Source: Misgurnus anguillicaudatus (Eukaryota; Chordata; Actinopteri; Cypriniformes; Cobitidae). Taken from it: a DNA stretch of 64,000 nucleotides. The stretch covers positions 45,656,001 to 45,720,000 of the forward strand of contig NC_073358.2 in the NCBI RefSeq assembly GCF_027580225.2, given 5' to 3'. The notes under the pieces were generated by a model. It was given only the letters and a program-made list of their open reading frames with translations. It was not told the DNA's origin and searched no databases. A program made the translations under genes and the position numbers. This document shows positions 1-13,076 of this stretch, one piece after another. Every line of letters starts with the position of its first letter. Positions within the stretch are counted from its first letter, which is position 1.

Positions 1-54
1 TTATAACATATTTAGTCAAAAACAAAGTGATGAATGCTCAAGTCCGATTGTATA

Positions 55-205
55 TATCCTCGAGTCCGAGTCCAAGTACGAGTCATCAATCCGCGAGTCC
101 AAGTCAAGTCACAAGTCCAGAGAATGGATTCTCGAGTCGGACTCGAGTCCAAAGAATAGTGACTCGAGTCGGACTCGAGTCCGAGTCCAGGACTCGAGTA
201 CTCCA
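55..205. repeat. GAGTCC/GACTCGAGTC-type minisatellite
   Basis: Short degenerate units around GAGTCC and the palindrome GACTCGAGTC recur many times between 55 and 205. Because the unit is nearly self-complementary the tract can fold on itself. It is non-coding. Confidence 0.75.
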
Positions 206-878
206 TCACTGCTATAAAAACGGTGGTGTGATGTCATGATTGACAGCTGTGATATGCGCATTCTGCGAGGGTGTGGCCTTAATTTCGCAGCTTTACTTCC
301 TGCTAACTACTGTGCAGGACTGGTCCCGAAATCGCTATTGCGCAGTCTCAAGACCCAAGATGTCAGTGCCATATCGGGACACTAGTGGCTTCACTTTTCA
401 CCAATTTTAAGAGAGCGAACGGGTGTCGTCCATCTTTTTTTACAGTCTATGGTAGTTAGCCTTGAAAGTCGCTCATCATTTGCATAAAGTTAAAAGTTTT
501 TCAACTTTGACGCATTCATGCATACTCCCCATTCGGTCGTCAATGTTAACTGTTGCTTGTGTTGCTGGAAATCGCCAGATCTCCATTAAATTGAATGGGA
601 TTGTGTCACTTGCTTTTGGGCTACATGTCCATTGTGCTGGTTTTTGATACGTGAATCTGGTAACCCTAGCTGTGCGCTTGCGCAGAGGTTTGGTTAGGAT
701 TATATAGAATGTACATGTAAACGAGCATTTTAATGTTGCAATGTTAAGGGTACATGTAAACGGTACTGTCGTAACCTTCAATCAGATTAAATTCAGTTGG
801 ATTGACAAAATTTTGTGCATGTAAAAATATTTTTAGATATAGTCGAATTGTGCAGCATCTGTGCATTTCTGGCTTATA

Positions 879-1885
879 CAGTTCTTTCTGGTTCTCGAAT
901 CTGATTGACTAAGAGCTATACGATATTGTACTGATAACGGCACAGTAACCGCTTCACCTTTCATATCATTCCGCCACCTAGTGAATGGAGGTCCTAAACA
1001 GGCTCATCTTTGAATGGAAAAACACAGACGCCCTGTTTTTAAACACTCTCCGTGTGTCTCATTAGTTCACTAGCTCATAAATCAGTCTGTGAATCCCCAA
1101 TCGGAAGTTATTATTCGGTCAAAGATCAGCGCTCTTGGATGTTACGTTAAACTTAATGGGATTAATGTCTTGTCACATCGTGTAGACGATTAACACTTGG
1201 AAAGAGGAATGTAACTTAAACACTAATTTTTTTCTGGAGCTATATCTCTTATCAGAACGCGAAAACACTGTGGAACTGCAGGCAAGCACCGCAGCTTTTA
1301 AATGTGGACATTGATAATTTATTTAATCGCGACGTGACTATTAAAACATGTTATGAGATATCGCCACTGGTATATTTATAAGCAGCATGCAAAAACATCT
1401 CTCTGACACTTATAAAAAACTGTTTTATATAGTACTGACAAGAACAAAGTCTAATAATAACCGAGTGCTCGTATCGCGTTAAGATGAAATGGTAAACCAA
1501 CAGTAACATTATAGAAGTATAGTTTTATTAACTTTTACCTCGCGCCAAAACAATAACAACACAAAAGACACTAAATATGAATAAGAAAACAAGTAATAGT
1601 TTCATCATGACACCAAATACTGCTGATTTGATCTTATTTTTGATCATCAGGCCAACATGAGAGCCAGGGAATCCCTTTTAAAGATGTAGCCCAGAGAGGG
1701 CGGTGGTCAGCGGGGCGAGTGAACACTGACGTCCGCTCATGCTTTGGTTCTCATACGTACCGAATCTCACTAAGCAAACGTTCAAACAGGCGCTATCTTT
1801 ACGATTGAACTAATCTTAAAACTACACTTTGTGACCAAAAAATTGTAATATTTAAAAACGGCAAATCTGTCCATTGAGTTAATAT
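879..1885 (+). repeat. ~1-kb dispersed repeat, copy 1
   Basis: This block starts at CAGTTCTTTCTGGTTCT and runs colinearly with 62959-64000, in the same orientation, with only scattered substitutions and small indels. Shared landmarks are GATAACGGCACAGTAACCG, CACAGACGCCCTGTTTT and GGGCGGTGGTCAGCGGGGCG. It has no long open frame and looks like a non-autonomous mobile element or a fragment of one. The adjacent fold-back at 2036-2178 may be its right end. Confidence 0.85.
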
Positions 1886-2035
1886 GAGATTCAAAGCAGC
1901 CGAAAGTGTTACCTGTCATTCTGGCCGCCCTCAAATCCGTGGCGGAAGAAGTAGTTCTCAAACAAAGAGGCTTTTAAAATTACTCCGTTGTTGTTTTCTA
2001 GTTTCGTTTTTCAAGCGTGTGCCGTCGAACTGTTG

Positions 2036-2178
2036 TATAAAAGCAATATCGCTCTCGGAGTTGTGCGATATAGCTCTATATCATCAGGGCTGATTGCCTA
2101 CGGCCTCGTGCCTCTGGCCTAATCACAGCCATGATGATATAGAGCTATATCACACTCCTACTCGAGCGATATTGCTTA
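2036..2178. repeat. Fold-back hairpin around GATATAGCTCTATATCATCA
   Basis: The left arm (2041-2094, beginning AAGCAATATCGCTC) is the imperfect reverse complement of the right arm (2120-2176, ending GAGCGATATTGCTT). The arms are about 55 bp with a short loop. This is typical of the end of a non-autonomous DNA transposon. Confidence 0.8.
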
Positions 2179-4289
2179 AATATAAATAAATAAATATATA
2201 TATTTTATTTTATGCTTGTTATATAAATAAACTACGTTTAAAGTACTTTGTTGTTATTTATTCTTAGCGGAGTTTACCGGAAGTTACGTGTTGACCACGA
2301 AAGCCGCTTGTTTGTTGTTACTGCTGAAACCGTCTATAGAGCTTGTGCTTTTGTCACATTGCATTTTTCACCATTCATGGTAATAAAACTGCAACCTTTT
2401 GTTAATATCTATTATCTTTGACCTCATCTATATTACATCATATCATTTATGATATACCATATCATACTTCTCATAATGATACAGATGCAGAGGTTGTCAT
2501 CTTTTTATATAATTACATTCAGGTGTGTTGTATAAGGTCAAAACCGACAGTAGTCTGACAGAAGCTTGTGTATGCATGTATCATGTGATAGGGCTGTAGC
2601 AGAGGTGAAGGACAGGGAAACATTCTTATCAAGCACAGATAAACAGCGATTCACCCGGGGTGGCTCACAATCCATTCCACACTCGCCCCTGGACACGATA
2701 GCCGAAGTGGAGGAATTTAGCATCTGTCACAGAGATGACTAAGAGTGATTACACTCATGTATCGCTTTGCATCTGTGGCATACCACAGATCTTAGGGCCC
2801 CACACAAACCATGAGACAGTGCCCCGCCCATAAACAGTGATGTCATACACAAGTGTTCTTAATGGAAGTAATCGGTTTGTATTTCAGTAGTGACATTGTT
2901 TGACAAATATATCCCCTCTGTTGAAGTACTTTATCCATAAATTCATTTCAGAAGCACCCCGAAAGTGCGTAGTTTTTATTTTAGTATCCTTTACAAAGTG
3001 TAAGTCCTACAGCATGTCTACCACCTTTTTAATGATCTGATGCATCGACGCCACACGTAAAAAATCGTTTTGAGGTACCTTTATTTTGACACTCTCCACA
3101 TCCTCATTCCTTGACGTAACGTCCATCTACGCATTTCCGCCAAAGCGCGCATTTTTGTTTATTTTCATCTGCTAGCGCCAGCAAGTGAAGCTCTCAAAAG
3201 AGACCACTGCAGCACTTGTTTGACTGTTAGATTTGATGTTGTGTGACAGATCAAATGTTTAAGTTTAACAGCTTTATTTTTTATACTAATTTATTTAATT
3301 AAACTAAATTTTTTCTAAAACTACCCCAGTGATTGTCACTATTGCACATTTTGCCACAAAATAATGAAAGACTTTGACTGTTGGCATCATAAGCTTGATT
3401 TTATGTGATATTTTTATGTGACTCATTCGTTTTTCTTTATTTAAAAAAAAGTGTATTTGTGTTAGTTTGTTGTTGTAAATGTTCCAATTGGGACAGAGAT
3501 CGTGCCATTTTCAAAGACTTCAATTAAATGTTCATGTTATATATTTTGGTTGCATTTATAAGTAAAAATGTGACTGCTTAACTAGGCAAATATAAAAAAT
3601 ATCGAAAAAATTAATTGAATCTGATCGAATCGTAATCGCACAGAAGAAGCGTTTGATGTATTAAAAAAAAGAAAGACAGAAAAAAGTAGCGAATCGTAAT
3701 GAACTGTCCGATATAACCCCCCTAATATGGATATGCGAGTATTGTGATATTATTTAACGATAGTGTATTGATTCCTAAAAATGCATTATTGGTATTTTTC
3801 CAGGGCATTTGTTTCTTTGGAGTTTATATCCTGACCACTAGATAGCATTCGCCTTGTCTCTGAACCTAAACAGTAAAAGGAAGTACTAGCGACACCTTTT
3901 TTTTTTTGCTAAGGTTTGCATATGGTGGTATGTTCTCTCCCATATCGTCCAGTTGTACAGTATCGTAGCGTACTGCAACGAATTTGCTTTATCATGATGC
4001 GTATCGTATTGCGAGATTCTTGCCGATACACAACCCTAATAGAAGCCATTAAGTATATAAAAAATTGACACAAGTGGTATATTCCAAGACTTCTAATATG
4101 ATTACATTGATGAATCAATAAAAATGGAATGCTGGAATGCTGCGGTCGATAAACGTCACGTGATTCAAAAGTGAAATGTGTATTTACAACTTACCAGGTT
4201 GCTCAATGTCCTCACTGACACTCTTCCAAGCGAGGTCTCTATAGAAATAATAACTTGTGTCGTATAGATCCGCGTGACAATATCAAGTG

Positions 4290-4641
4290 TTCATGTTGAA
4301 TGAGTGACTCCGGGCGGGGCTGCCATCACAACAGTAAGCAGGCTCCTGATTGGTTAACGCGGCACGAAAATCCGCCAAAGTTCACATTTTTCAACTCGTG
4401 CATCAACCGCAAATTCGCGTAAAATGCACAAAAGCACCATTCACGCATACCGCGCCAGACGCTCAATTAGCGCCATTCGCGCAAACTAGATACGTGAATG
4501 AGGCGGAATCGCGTCTGCCGCGCTAAACGCCTCATTTGCGCTGCCAGACCTCTAGACGCGCTTCAACACGTTTTCACATTGACTTAACATTGAAATCACT
4601 CGTGCTTGATGCCTCTACCGCGGCTTGTGTGAACGCAGCAT
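4290..4641 (-). mobile_element. GCG-rich inverted-repeat element (family of 59391-59783)
   Basis: The segment carries many CATTCACG/CGCGAAT-type words and ends at GTGTGAACGCAGCAT, the same terminal sequence as the element at 59391-59783. It also holds the GAGTGACTCCGGGCGGG segment found there in reverse orientation. It is a non-autonomous DNA transposon relic. The left limit is approximate. Confidence 0.65.
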
Positions 4642-6289
4642 GAGTCTCCTCAAATAAAAACGTCTGCCAAATACATAAAATGTAAAGTAATTGAATTTAA
4701 ATATGGTGATGTAAGAACTATGTTAAATTATATTTAACTGACATGTGGCCATTTTTGTTTCGATTTCAGTATAAATAATTTGCTCATTATACAAAGTAAA
4801 TATAATACTTCAACACACATGGCCCTGTGGTTAGTTTATTTTGACACCTGTGTAGTAAAACCACGCTAAACGCACCATATATCTGCCTCTTACATCTAAC
4901 TTCTTTGTAGTGTAAAAACTATTCTCAATAGGCAAATTTGTCCATAACATAATTAAGACAGTGAGGATGCAGGTGCTGTGCACGTGTTACTGCGGCTGTG
5001 CGTGTGTGTGTGATGGGAGACGTTTGGTAATCAAGATTTGGCTTTGGCAATCTATGGGTGGTTTGCCGCAATGTCGTCCATTGACAGATGTGGACAGACA
5101 AGATCCTAGAGACTGAGATGATGTGTGTGTCTGTGTGTATGTGTGTAAAGATTAGTGTAAATCAGGCATGGCTGTCTATGCATGCTGTTTGAGAAGTGCT
5201 GACAGCTCTCACAGATGGATCTCCCCATCTCCTTGTGTTCAGTCCCTGCATTCCTACTGCCCTCCTCAATTAAACGGACCGCCCTCCCCCTACCCTTCCT
5301 GCAGCACACCAGGCTCCGTGCTTCAGGTATCCAGCATCTGTCAGCACCCCTCCGCTTGGATCAAGCTGTCATACCGAGGGTTGTTCTGGAATGGGGCTTG
5401 TAAAATCCCACTGAGGTACTTGTCCACAATATTGGGTATTCAATATGTTATTTTCCATAATGTCATTCCGAGATGTATTCGCTCGGGTTTGTGTTATCCA
5501 TAAAACCAGGTACCAAAAATGGAGTACTGTTAAGGGGCGTGTCATAAAACAATGTCATATGACAATGCACTCTCACCTGTACTGTATTGTCAGCTTTAAG
5601 TGGACAGGTGATGATAACTGGTTTCAGTGGATCAGCGGGAAGGCAGTTCACCTTGCCAAGTCCAGGCCGGAGTGAGCCACGCAGCCCCTGCATGTCATCA
5701 CACTATTTTATCATCCCATTCCATTGCTGCCAAAAACGAATCGCAGTTACCTTTTTAATAGGCCTTCGTATTGTTAAACCAAGGAAATGTCTTGACCTAC
5801 AAGTGTGTTTGGAAACCCTTGCACGCTTTCATCCCGTTACACCGCTACCAAAAAAACATCATGCTTAACTTCGGTTTCATGTAGCGTAACTAAGAAATAG
5901 TATAGTAAAAACCTTCAGAGGTTTGTTTCTGGTTAGTTCTAGAAAGGACTGGCGTGTGTGCGTCGATGACCATTTGGTATGTATCCCCATCTGGAAAACA
6001 ATATTGAAACGGGAAAATGAAGGATAGTTCTTAAAGACTGACCTCTTTGATGTCTGCAGTGAAAGTTTGAGAATCTGAGGCCACAGAGAATGGATACGAC
6101 CGTTCTCAGACTCCAAGAGCTCTGTTTGAAATACATACTGGCGTGCGTTTGAAAGACGTTTGTATGGAGTTAAATGCACCATTTGAAGATACCTTGGTGA
6201 CAATACATCAAGAAATCCCTTGGCTAGAGTTTGCAGTATTTTAAGAAATCCAGAAATAGTAAATGTTAATGCAGACATGTGATTTTGAA

Positions 6290-7620
6290 CACAGGGCGCA
6301 AGTCGCCGTCCTCTAATGGTTATTTCGTGATGCGGGTCTCGCGGCTCGCTTTATAAACACCCATTTACCTTTTTTATCGCTTTGCTGTGACCTCTTAATT
6401 AAATTAATGTATTTTCCTGACACAAACTATGGGAAGCATAACAAACACAGATAGACACATTAACCCATCATTATCAGCCCTGTAATACGGACCAGATGGG
6501 CGTTTAGTTCAGGCATACCAGGCACAGCTCGGAGCGATTCATCTTTCTCCCCCGTCCCTCTTGGCCACCCCATCTCTCCCTTTCTCTTTGTGGGAAAGTT
6601 TTGCCTTTTTCCGCATCTCGCAGGTGACATCATTACCCCGTTCTGAACGTCTGATTCGGGCCCGAGATCTGAGATATAAACAAGACTAATGCCAGAGTCA
6701 TACCTGTGATTTGTTTTTCAAACTTTTTCCCCTTAAAAAATGACATTAGGGTTGCATTCTTCTATTCGCCTGGGTCGGGAATACCTGACTGGCTTATATC
6801 TTCCACATGCAGCCACTAGTGTCTCTGATTTTCCAGGCAGAAACAGGAGCACGCCGACAAATTCTTCACTGTCTTCTCCCGCTCGAGAGCCATTAGTCTC
6901 TCTGGACACCGCTTATGAAGTCAATTTTACGCCGTCCGGTTCGATTCCAGCTTTGGGACCAGATGCCTCCTGCGGAGAGACGATGCGCACACACTTAGCA
7001 CACACGTGTAGGATCCGCGCGCACGTTTTGCCAGGAAATACCTCAGGAACGTCCTCAAAGGAGAGGGGCCGCAGATAATGAGCTCTCGGTAATACTTCAT
7101 TATACGTCACATTGTTGCCCATTACCGAGATTTATCTGGTCTCTTGACCACCGTAGATCACCGAAAGCAAGGGAAGGGTTATCTTCAGCTGGTGTGCGCT
7201 TGCAGTGTTTATACCAGACCTTTCAATGCTAATGTAAGTCACCAGAGACCCTTAAAACAACAAGGACTTTGCAAACAAAGATTTCAAAGTGTGACAAAGG
7301 TAACTGTCCCGCCCCTACTGCCGTATTTTCCAACCCAAATAGTCGTCCCTGTAGCACTTTGCTCGAATGTTTTACGGCCGATGATTGAGGCGCTGGAGTC
7401 GAGCGTGGATCTCCTCTGCCAGGTTCAACAGCTATTTAGCCGTCCATTTGCAGCTCCATCATCAGATCGGCTTGAGGTGACTGGGAAAGGGAGAGAGAAA
7501 GTAATTCACCTCGTTTTTTATGGATTTAAATTTACTCTCGCTCAGGTCATTAAACGACGAGATCATTTGTTTCTGGTAAATAGTTTGTGCAAGTCTTATA
7601 GAGTCGAATAACCATGTATG
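6290..7620. promoter_or_regulatory. Repeat-poor intronic island, candidate regulatory DNA
   Basis: Immediately upstream of the last gnb1l exon the intron is free of recognisable transposons, has balanced composition and is unusually poor in stop codons without any coding match. It includes a perfect 10-bp inverted repeat at 7084-7093/7121-7130 enclosing TACGTCAC. Introns of the gene beside tbx1 are plausible hosts for tbx1 enhancers, but this is inference from texture only. Confidence 0.25.
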
Positions 7621-7740
7621 GTGACAGTTATAGGTGAACGGGGTGAAGCGAGGTTCATTTTGCATGTGATATCTCAAAAGACGTCTTACTTGAGCATTTA
7701 CGTTTCCGTCCGTGTGATTCTGATTTGTGTTCTTTTACAG

Positions 7741-8007
7741 ATGCACAACTCCGTTCAGCTGACCAATCCTGGAGTCTCCCAGCTGAAAATCCGTGCGGAT
7801 GGCAGGATCCTAGCGACAGCTGGATGGGACAACAACATTAGAGTTTTTGGTCGGAAGAAGCTGAAGCCACTGGCTGTTTTGCAACATCACACTGACATGG
7901 TGAATAGTGTGGCCTTCTCCGACCATAAGGACCCACCACAGAGACTTCTGGCCGCAGGGTCCAAGGACCAACGGATCACAGTGTGGTCTATATATAGCGA
8001 AAGCTGA
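7741..8007 (+). CDS. gnb1l: gnb1l, last coding exon (WD40 C-terminus)
   Basis: This exon encodes the C-terminal 88 residues of guanine nucleotide-binding protein beta-like 1, a WD40-propeller protein. A pyrimidine-rich acceptor ending TTTTACAG at 7740 precedes it, and the TGA stop is at 8005-8007. Visible in the translation are NPGVSQLKIR, then RILATAGWDNNIRVF (end of one WD repeat), LAVLQHHTDMVNSVAFS, and LLAAGSKDQRITVWSIY (last WD repeat). This order and wording match the end of vertebrate GNB1L, which also stops soon after its final WD repeat. The first codon is ATG, but it is very likely an internal methionine joined to an upstream exon outside the window; the open frame that runs back to 7618 is intron read-through. 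Nothing is broken. The gene converges on tbx1, as its mammalian orthologue does. Confidence 0.93.
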   Translation: MHNSVQLTNPGVSQLKIRADGRILATAGWDNNIRVFGRKKLKPLAVLQHHTDMVNSVAFSDHKDPPQRLLAAGSKDQRITVWSIYSES

Positions 8008-8774
8008 GGCCAGGTTTGAAAGACAAGGCCCTCTTTACCTTTTTCATCAAGCTGATTGTTGCAAATTACTCTGACTTTATTTACATGCTTGAATCTGGCG
8101 CTAATATATTTCGCTTTGAAGGAAAGCGCTCCAAACACCAATTAGCGTCTCAGTGCCGTTCAGAGGCGGACCTACAACACGGCAGGACGTGGACCATTAA
8201 CAGGACTTGACAGGCTATGTTTCAACCTATAGAAACAAGCTTGGTTTGAGACATTCCCACATTGGGAATCAAACAAAAGGAACTAAACTAAACACACTCC
8301 ATCATCGTGTTTGGATGCAACAATAGCTTATATTTAAATATGTTTCATTGTAGACGCTCGCATGTGTTTGCTTTCCTCCGAGGAGTAGATGCGTATTTGC
8401 TCTCGAAGTCGCACCTGACCGCCGATGTAATCCACGGCTGTTTTTCTAAATCTGTCTCCGAGTTTAAGATTGCCCTCTGGAGTGACCTGTATACATCACG
8501 CAGGGTTAATCACAAGGGCTCAGGCAACACAGACAGGCCTGTTTGTTAGGAAGATATATTGAGCGAGTTTTGTTCTTTCCTTTAAGCACACGAGCTGATG
8601 AAGGAGCATGGACAAGGATGACCTCTGCGTTTGGATATAGCTAAAAGACAAACCAGTAATTTCTGCATATGTTGCTTTTGCGTAAAGAGGTTTGAATCCA
8701 CACGTTATGATTTATTATGCATTCGTCAGATGCTTTTATACAAAGCGAGTTATTTCTTTCAAGCTATACTTTTT

Positions 8775-8868
8775 ATGTGTGTTTCCTGGGAATTAAACTC
8801 TCAACCTTTGGCAATGCAAATGCAATGCTCAACCAGTTGAACTACAGCAACTCTCACAGGAAAATTGT
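8775..8868 (-). mobile_element. tRNA-derived SINE fragment, reverse orientation
   Basis: Read on the minus strand this shows a tRNA-like head (GAGCATTGCATTTGCATTGC) followed by a B-box-like region and GGAAACACACA. It is the same family as the SINE copies at 28669 and 62790. Only the head is preserved. Confidence 0.6.
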
Positions 8869-11800
8869 TTCTTATGATAAACTTTGATCTTTTTTAGGTA
8901 ATAACTTCTTAGATTTTAAGTAACTCACCGTGATATAAAACAACCCTAATCATTAGCGGACATGCAGGTAGTTATTTTGTCAGTATATACGGTTTAATAG
9001 CCTTTTATGACACTCGGTTAAGTAGGTTTCATGCATCTCAGCTTTGTCGGTAGGACATCAAACAGCTAACAGCCGTCGCATAAAGCATATGTCTCTGGGG
9101 ACGTACCCAGACTGGAATATCTCATCAGACAGTACAGGAAACTTGGGGAACATGGAGGCCATCCTTTTAAAGGAAAAACAACAGCGGGCGAGTCGCCGGC
9201 CAGAGAGGAAGACAAAACATTTCATTTCACAGTCTGCGTGGTGATCATTAGCTCGCCCTTTGTCATTTGCGGACCCTCACGTACCTTTGTCCGTGACCTC
9301 TGTAAAGCTTGTCCGATTGATAATCACTTCCTATTTGTGTAGGCCTGATGGGACGGGGGCGGGTACAACAAAGCCCAAAGTGGGGTCCCTTCCATCCGTT
9401 CTGTGCATAAGCCCATAAATGCTAGAGATCGTACCTCCCAAGTTAATAATAGATCACTTAAGAAGTCAATATAAGCAGAACCTCGACACGGGCCACTGAC
9501 AAAAACCTGCGGCTCAGAGAACAACAGACATGCGCCTGTGTACCGCACGAGGGGTCAGAGGTCATCGGACCATTCTACTCCAGCTTAAACAAACTTTCAG
9601 TCACCCACAATGGTCTCTGTATGGTGTGTGTTGCTAGATGCAAAGATACCCTTGGGTCTCTTTGGTTAGACCAGGAAAATAGATTTTCGCTTTTGGAAAC
9701 GAATAATAATCCTTGGTAATCATCACAGACTGAGGAAATTGCACTTGGAAGGAGAGAAAGTTCAAACTGGATGCATAAAATGTTTAAACGTTGCCAAGAT
9801 TGTTTAAAATAAAACTGTTTTTTGCGATAAGCTTGCCCTGGTGATAAAAACAATAGAATACACAGCAGAAATTATATGGGTTTAATGCTTACTGTACTGG
9901 TTTAATGGAGAGTTTAATGGTCTCTATGGGTTTCTACAACAGCAATTGTTCTAAAATAAGACTGAAACGCACTATATAAAGGATAATGATTTTAATGTTT
10001 AACAGCAAATGTTTCATAATGGTATTTGTAATGGAAACCATTAGATTAGCTGTTGTTTTTCAGCAGGGTGGTTGTGATTTGTTTTCATATTTTGTGATGA
10101 CAAATGAAGCACAAATTCCATTTCGTTGAAACACATAGGCAGTAGGTAAACATCTTTGCAGTTTTTTTTTTTTTTTGAAGATCTGTCTTTGAATGTGCAA
10201 GAGAGAGAAATGTACACAAACGATAGGCTTGTCACAACAGATGTTCAGATGCGACCCTGTTTCTCTCATAACCTGCGCGCTTTAGTTTAATTTCTGGTAA
10301 TGTATATCCTTACATGATTGTAGATTTTAATATTTATTATTTTGCTTCAACATTTTTCCAAAGAAAAGTTTTTTTTGTACCTTTTTTCAAATTGTGGCTG
10401 GCATTAGTAGGCTGCGTACACACTATACGGATACCGCGTCATTTTGTATTTGGAGTCTACAAATGTTTTTTTTATTTTACTTTAATATTATTATTTTAAG
10501 CATTTTTTTAAATTACTCTCTAAAATTCTAAAAGTGATTAAAATAAATTATTATAAATACATATGTAATATAAGACGCTGTAATTGGGCTAAGTTAAAAA
10601 TGTTGTAAATAATTAAACATATAATATAATAAGATATATGTAAATCCACATCATCCAGAAACTAAATTATATTTTTTTACGTAGTAATAATTCTACTGTG
10701 GTTGGTTTTGACTTAAACATTCTCTCACTAGTAAACAAAAGATAACATAAGTAAAGCAATGCCCATTAATTGCTGTGAACCCGCTATTTTAACTTTTAAA
10801 CCGAGTAGAAATAATGTAAAGAAGTAAAAGTTTTTAATTGTTACATTTTATTAATATACGTTCCGTAATTTGTGTTGTTAATTTATAATGCATCATTTTA
10901 AAAATGATTTTACATAAAGCAAACATTTTGTCTTAAAAATATATGTATATTTCCGACCTTTTAACAACCATAATTCTGTAAATATTTTTACAACAAAGTG
11001 TTGACATTGTTTTGTGGCATTGATATGCCGAACAGACCAATGTATCTTGCACATAATAACTCAAATCTGTCACCGTATTTGCCTATATTTTCAAGGCACA
11101 GGTATTTCCTTTGAGATCAAACTGTATCCGAATGCGCACGCAAAACGTCTCGCGCATCGCTTTGAACTTTAAAGTCGGATGCAATTTTTGGTACATTCGG
11201 CCATAAATAATGAGCATTTATTTAAGAAGCGGTCAGTTGTGGAAACAGTCATCAATCGTCATGTATGGATGCAGGTATACAGGTTGGGCCCCATGCGTCG
11301 GTCCCCACATCAAGGCGAAGCGGCACGAGAGAAAACACAGATGGGCAGACCCCAGACGGAAGAGTCATGGGTCCGGGTGTCCTCGTCTTCCTGACGGGCC
11401 AAACTCATTACCTCCAACCGGGAACAGGCTCACGCGAGGGGAGGCCCAAACCTCCAAACGGGCTCTTCCTGCCCCAAAGGTACAAGGGCAGGAAAATAAC
11501 ATTTGCGTTTCATTTGACATTAGACGCATTGTTAAAAGATTTAATTGCGTTTCACCATAAAGACGGGATGAACATTTCTGACATCGCTATGAAGTATTGG
11601 CTATACAATGAACCACCTGTATGATTGAAGTATTTAAAATTTGTTAAATAATTAAATAAAATAGATTTATTTAATAAAATACTTTGAAAATACACGCATT
11701 AACAAATATACGGCTAAAATTAAAATAGCATACTTTTCTTTGGTATAAAAATTCGCCATAACATTTTTAATTTGCCTTAAAGTAAATAATAAAATATAAT

Positions 11801-12701
11801 TAAATTTGTATTTTATAGTATTTTTTTACTTTTTCAATTGCTAATGCTAACACACAACACCGTCAACGCTTTCTAAAGCGCAAAATAGTGTTAAAAATAT
11901 AAGACATTTGAGTCGGTACCTAAATAGCTGTGTAAGGTTTAATACTTCAGAGAGTCTTAAGCTGTCAGAGGTCAAATGGTGTGCAAGCGTTGCTTTCCTC
12001 TTCCCAAATCACATTGTTAAGAAAAAGTGAAGTAGACACTGCTGTACGCCCCTCGGCTCGTTTAACATACCAGCAGGTCACATATATTACAGTATTCACT
12101 ATACAGTGCTATTGCATAAGCCGTACAAAACATTTGTAAATAGCCTGTATAAATAAATATAGAGCATTTTACTTTTGTAGTTTATTTTGTGAATACAGGG
12201 CGATGTTTGTTTATTATTTTTCCTATGTCAAATGTCTAATCTTTAGATAATTGTATTAAATGATGAGCTATGGCACTTGGCATGATATATTTTAATATTA
12301 AATATCAAATAGTTGGCCATATTTAGTTTTATTATTCTGTTTCTTTGGCCATACACTTCCTAGGATTTATTTATTTGAATGGTTTAAGTGCATTAAGGAT
12401 AGTTTTAGTGTATTGACTAAAAAAAGTTTAAATCATAAGGATTTAAAGGATCATAAACAAGACAAAATGAAACTATTAAAAGATTTCAATTTAATGTCTA
12501 ATATTCAATAATTTCTTTTCATTAAATTTGCTGAACTATATTTTATATTTTATTTTATGCTAGTCTATCAAATTAAATGTATGTATTATTGTCAGAAGAG
12601 CAGTAATATTTTCTGGAGGTTAAAGTGGGCTCAAATGTAGATATCACCATTATTTATTTGATATGTAATTTTGTTGCAAACCAAACATTCTATAAGGCAG
12701 T

Positions 12702-12920
12702 GGTTCTCAAACGGGGAGGACACGAGATTGTGCCAGACTCTGTTTTATGACATTTTCTAAAATACATTTATTTAAATTCTGTGTAATTAAACCTTAGTTG
12801 GTTCGGCTACTAACAGACAGCACTACATTGTATAATTTAATATGTTTTGCCATATTAAATAACAAAATAATAAAGGGAAGGTGGGCGCACGCCAATATGT
12901 TTTGGGAACCACTATATCTA
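12702..12920 (+). mobile_element. hAT-like non-autonomous element, degraded
   Basis: It begins GCAGTGGTTCTCAAACGGGG and ends TTTTGGGAACCACT, the imperfect inverted ends seen also at 32659-32945. No transposase is present. Confidence 0.6.
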
Positions 12921-13031
12921 GACTAAAACCAGAGTGTTTCACCCCTGAACGGGTTGGATTGGAAGCTTCTGCTAAACCTGGTGAATAATTGAAGGTGATA
13001 ATGGACATGTTTAAAGGTAAAATATTTCATG

Positions 13032-13076
13032 TTTATTTTACAAGTTCAGCACAGTCATTCTGTTCATGTATTTATT
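13032..13076 (-). terminator. tbx1: Candidate tbx1 polyadenylation signals
   Basis: Two AATAAA hexamers on the minus strand (plus-strand TTTATT at 13071-13076 and 13032-13037) lie about 0.6 kb downstream of the tbx1 stop. They are the nearest ones I saw in the expected orientation. Either could define the end of the transcript, but AT-rich DNA gives such hexamers by chance. Confidence 0.35.

Larger units (their letters stand above)
1..7740 (+). other. gnb1l: gnb1l intron (last intron, 5' part outside window)
   Basis: Everything left of the last gnb1l exon is read as its final intron, because no second WD40-coding exon with splice sites was found in it. It contains a GAGTCC-type minisatellite at the extreme left, a 1-kb dispersed repeat (879-1885), a fold-back hairpin (2036-2178), a GCG-rich inverted element (4290-4641), and a repeat-poor stretch at 6290-7620 that may be regulatory. 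Most of 2200-4280 and 4650-6280 shows nothing I can name. Confidence 0.6.

Noticed and set aside
5168..5503. Possible upstream gnb1l exon
   Set aside because: The Pro/Ser-rich translation has no WD40 likeness and no convincing splice sites.
7144..7611. 155-codon open frame just upstream of the last gnb1l exon
   Set aside because: It does not resemble WD40 sequence, is in another frame, and the real exon begins at a clear acceptor at 7741. It is treated as stop-poor intron.
7618..7740. Open frame extending gnb1l upstream of 7741
   Set aside because: The added residues lack any WD40 likeness and the TTTTACAG acceptor at 7740 marks the intron end.
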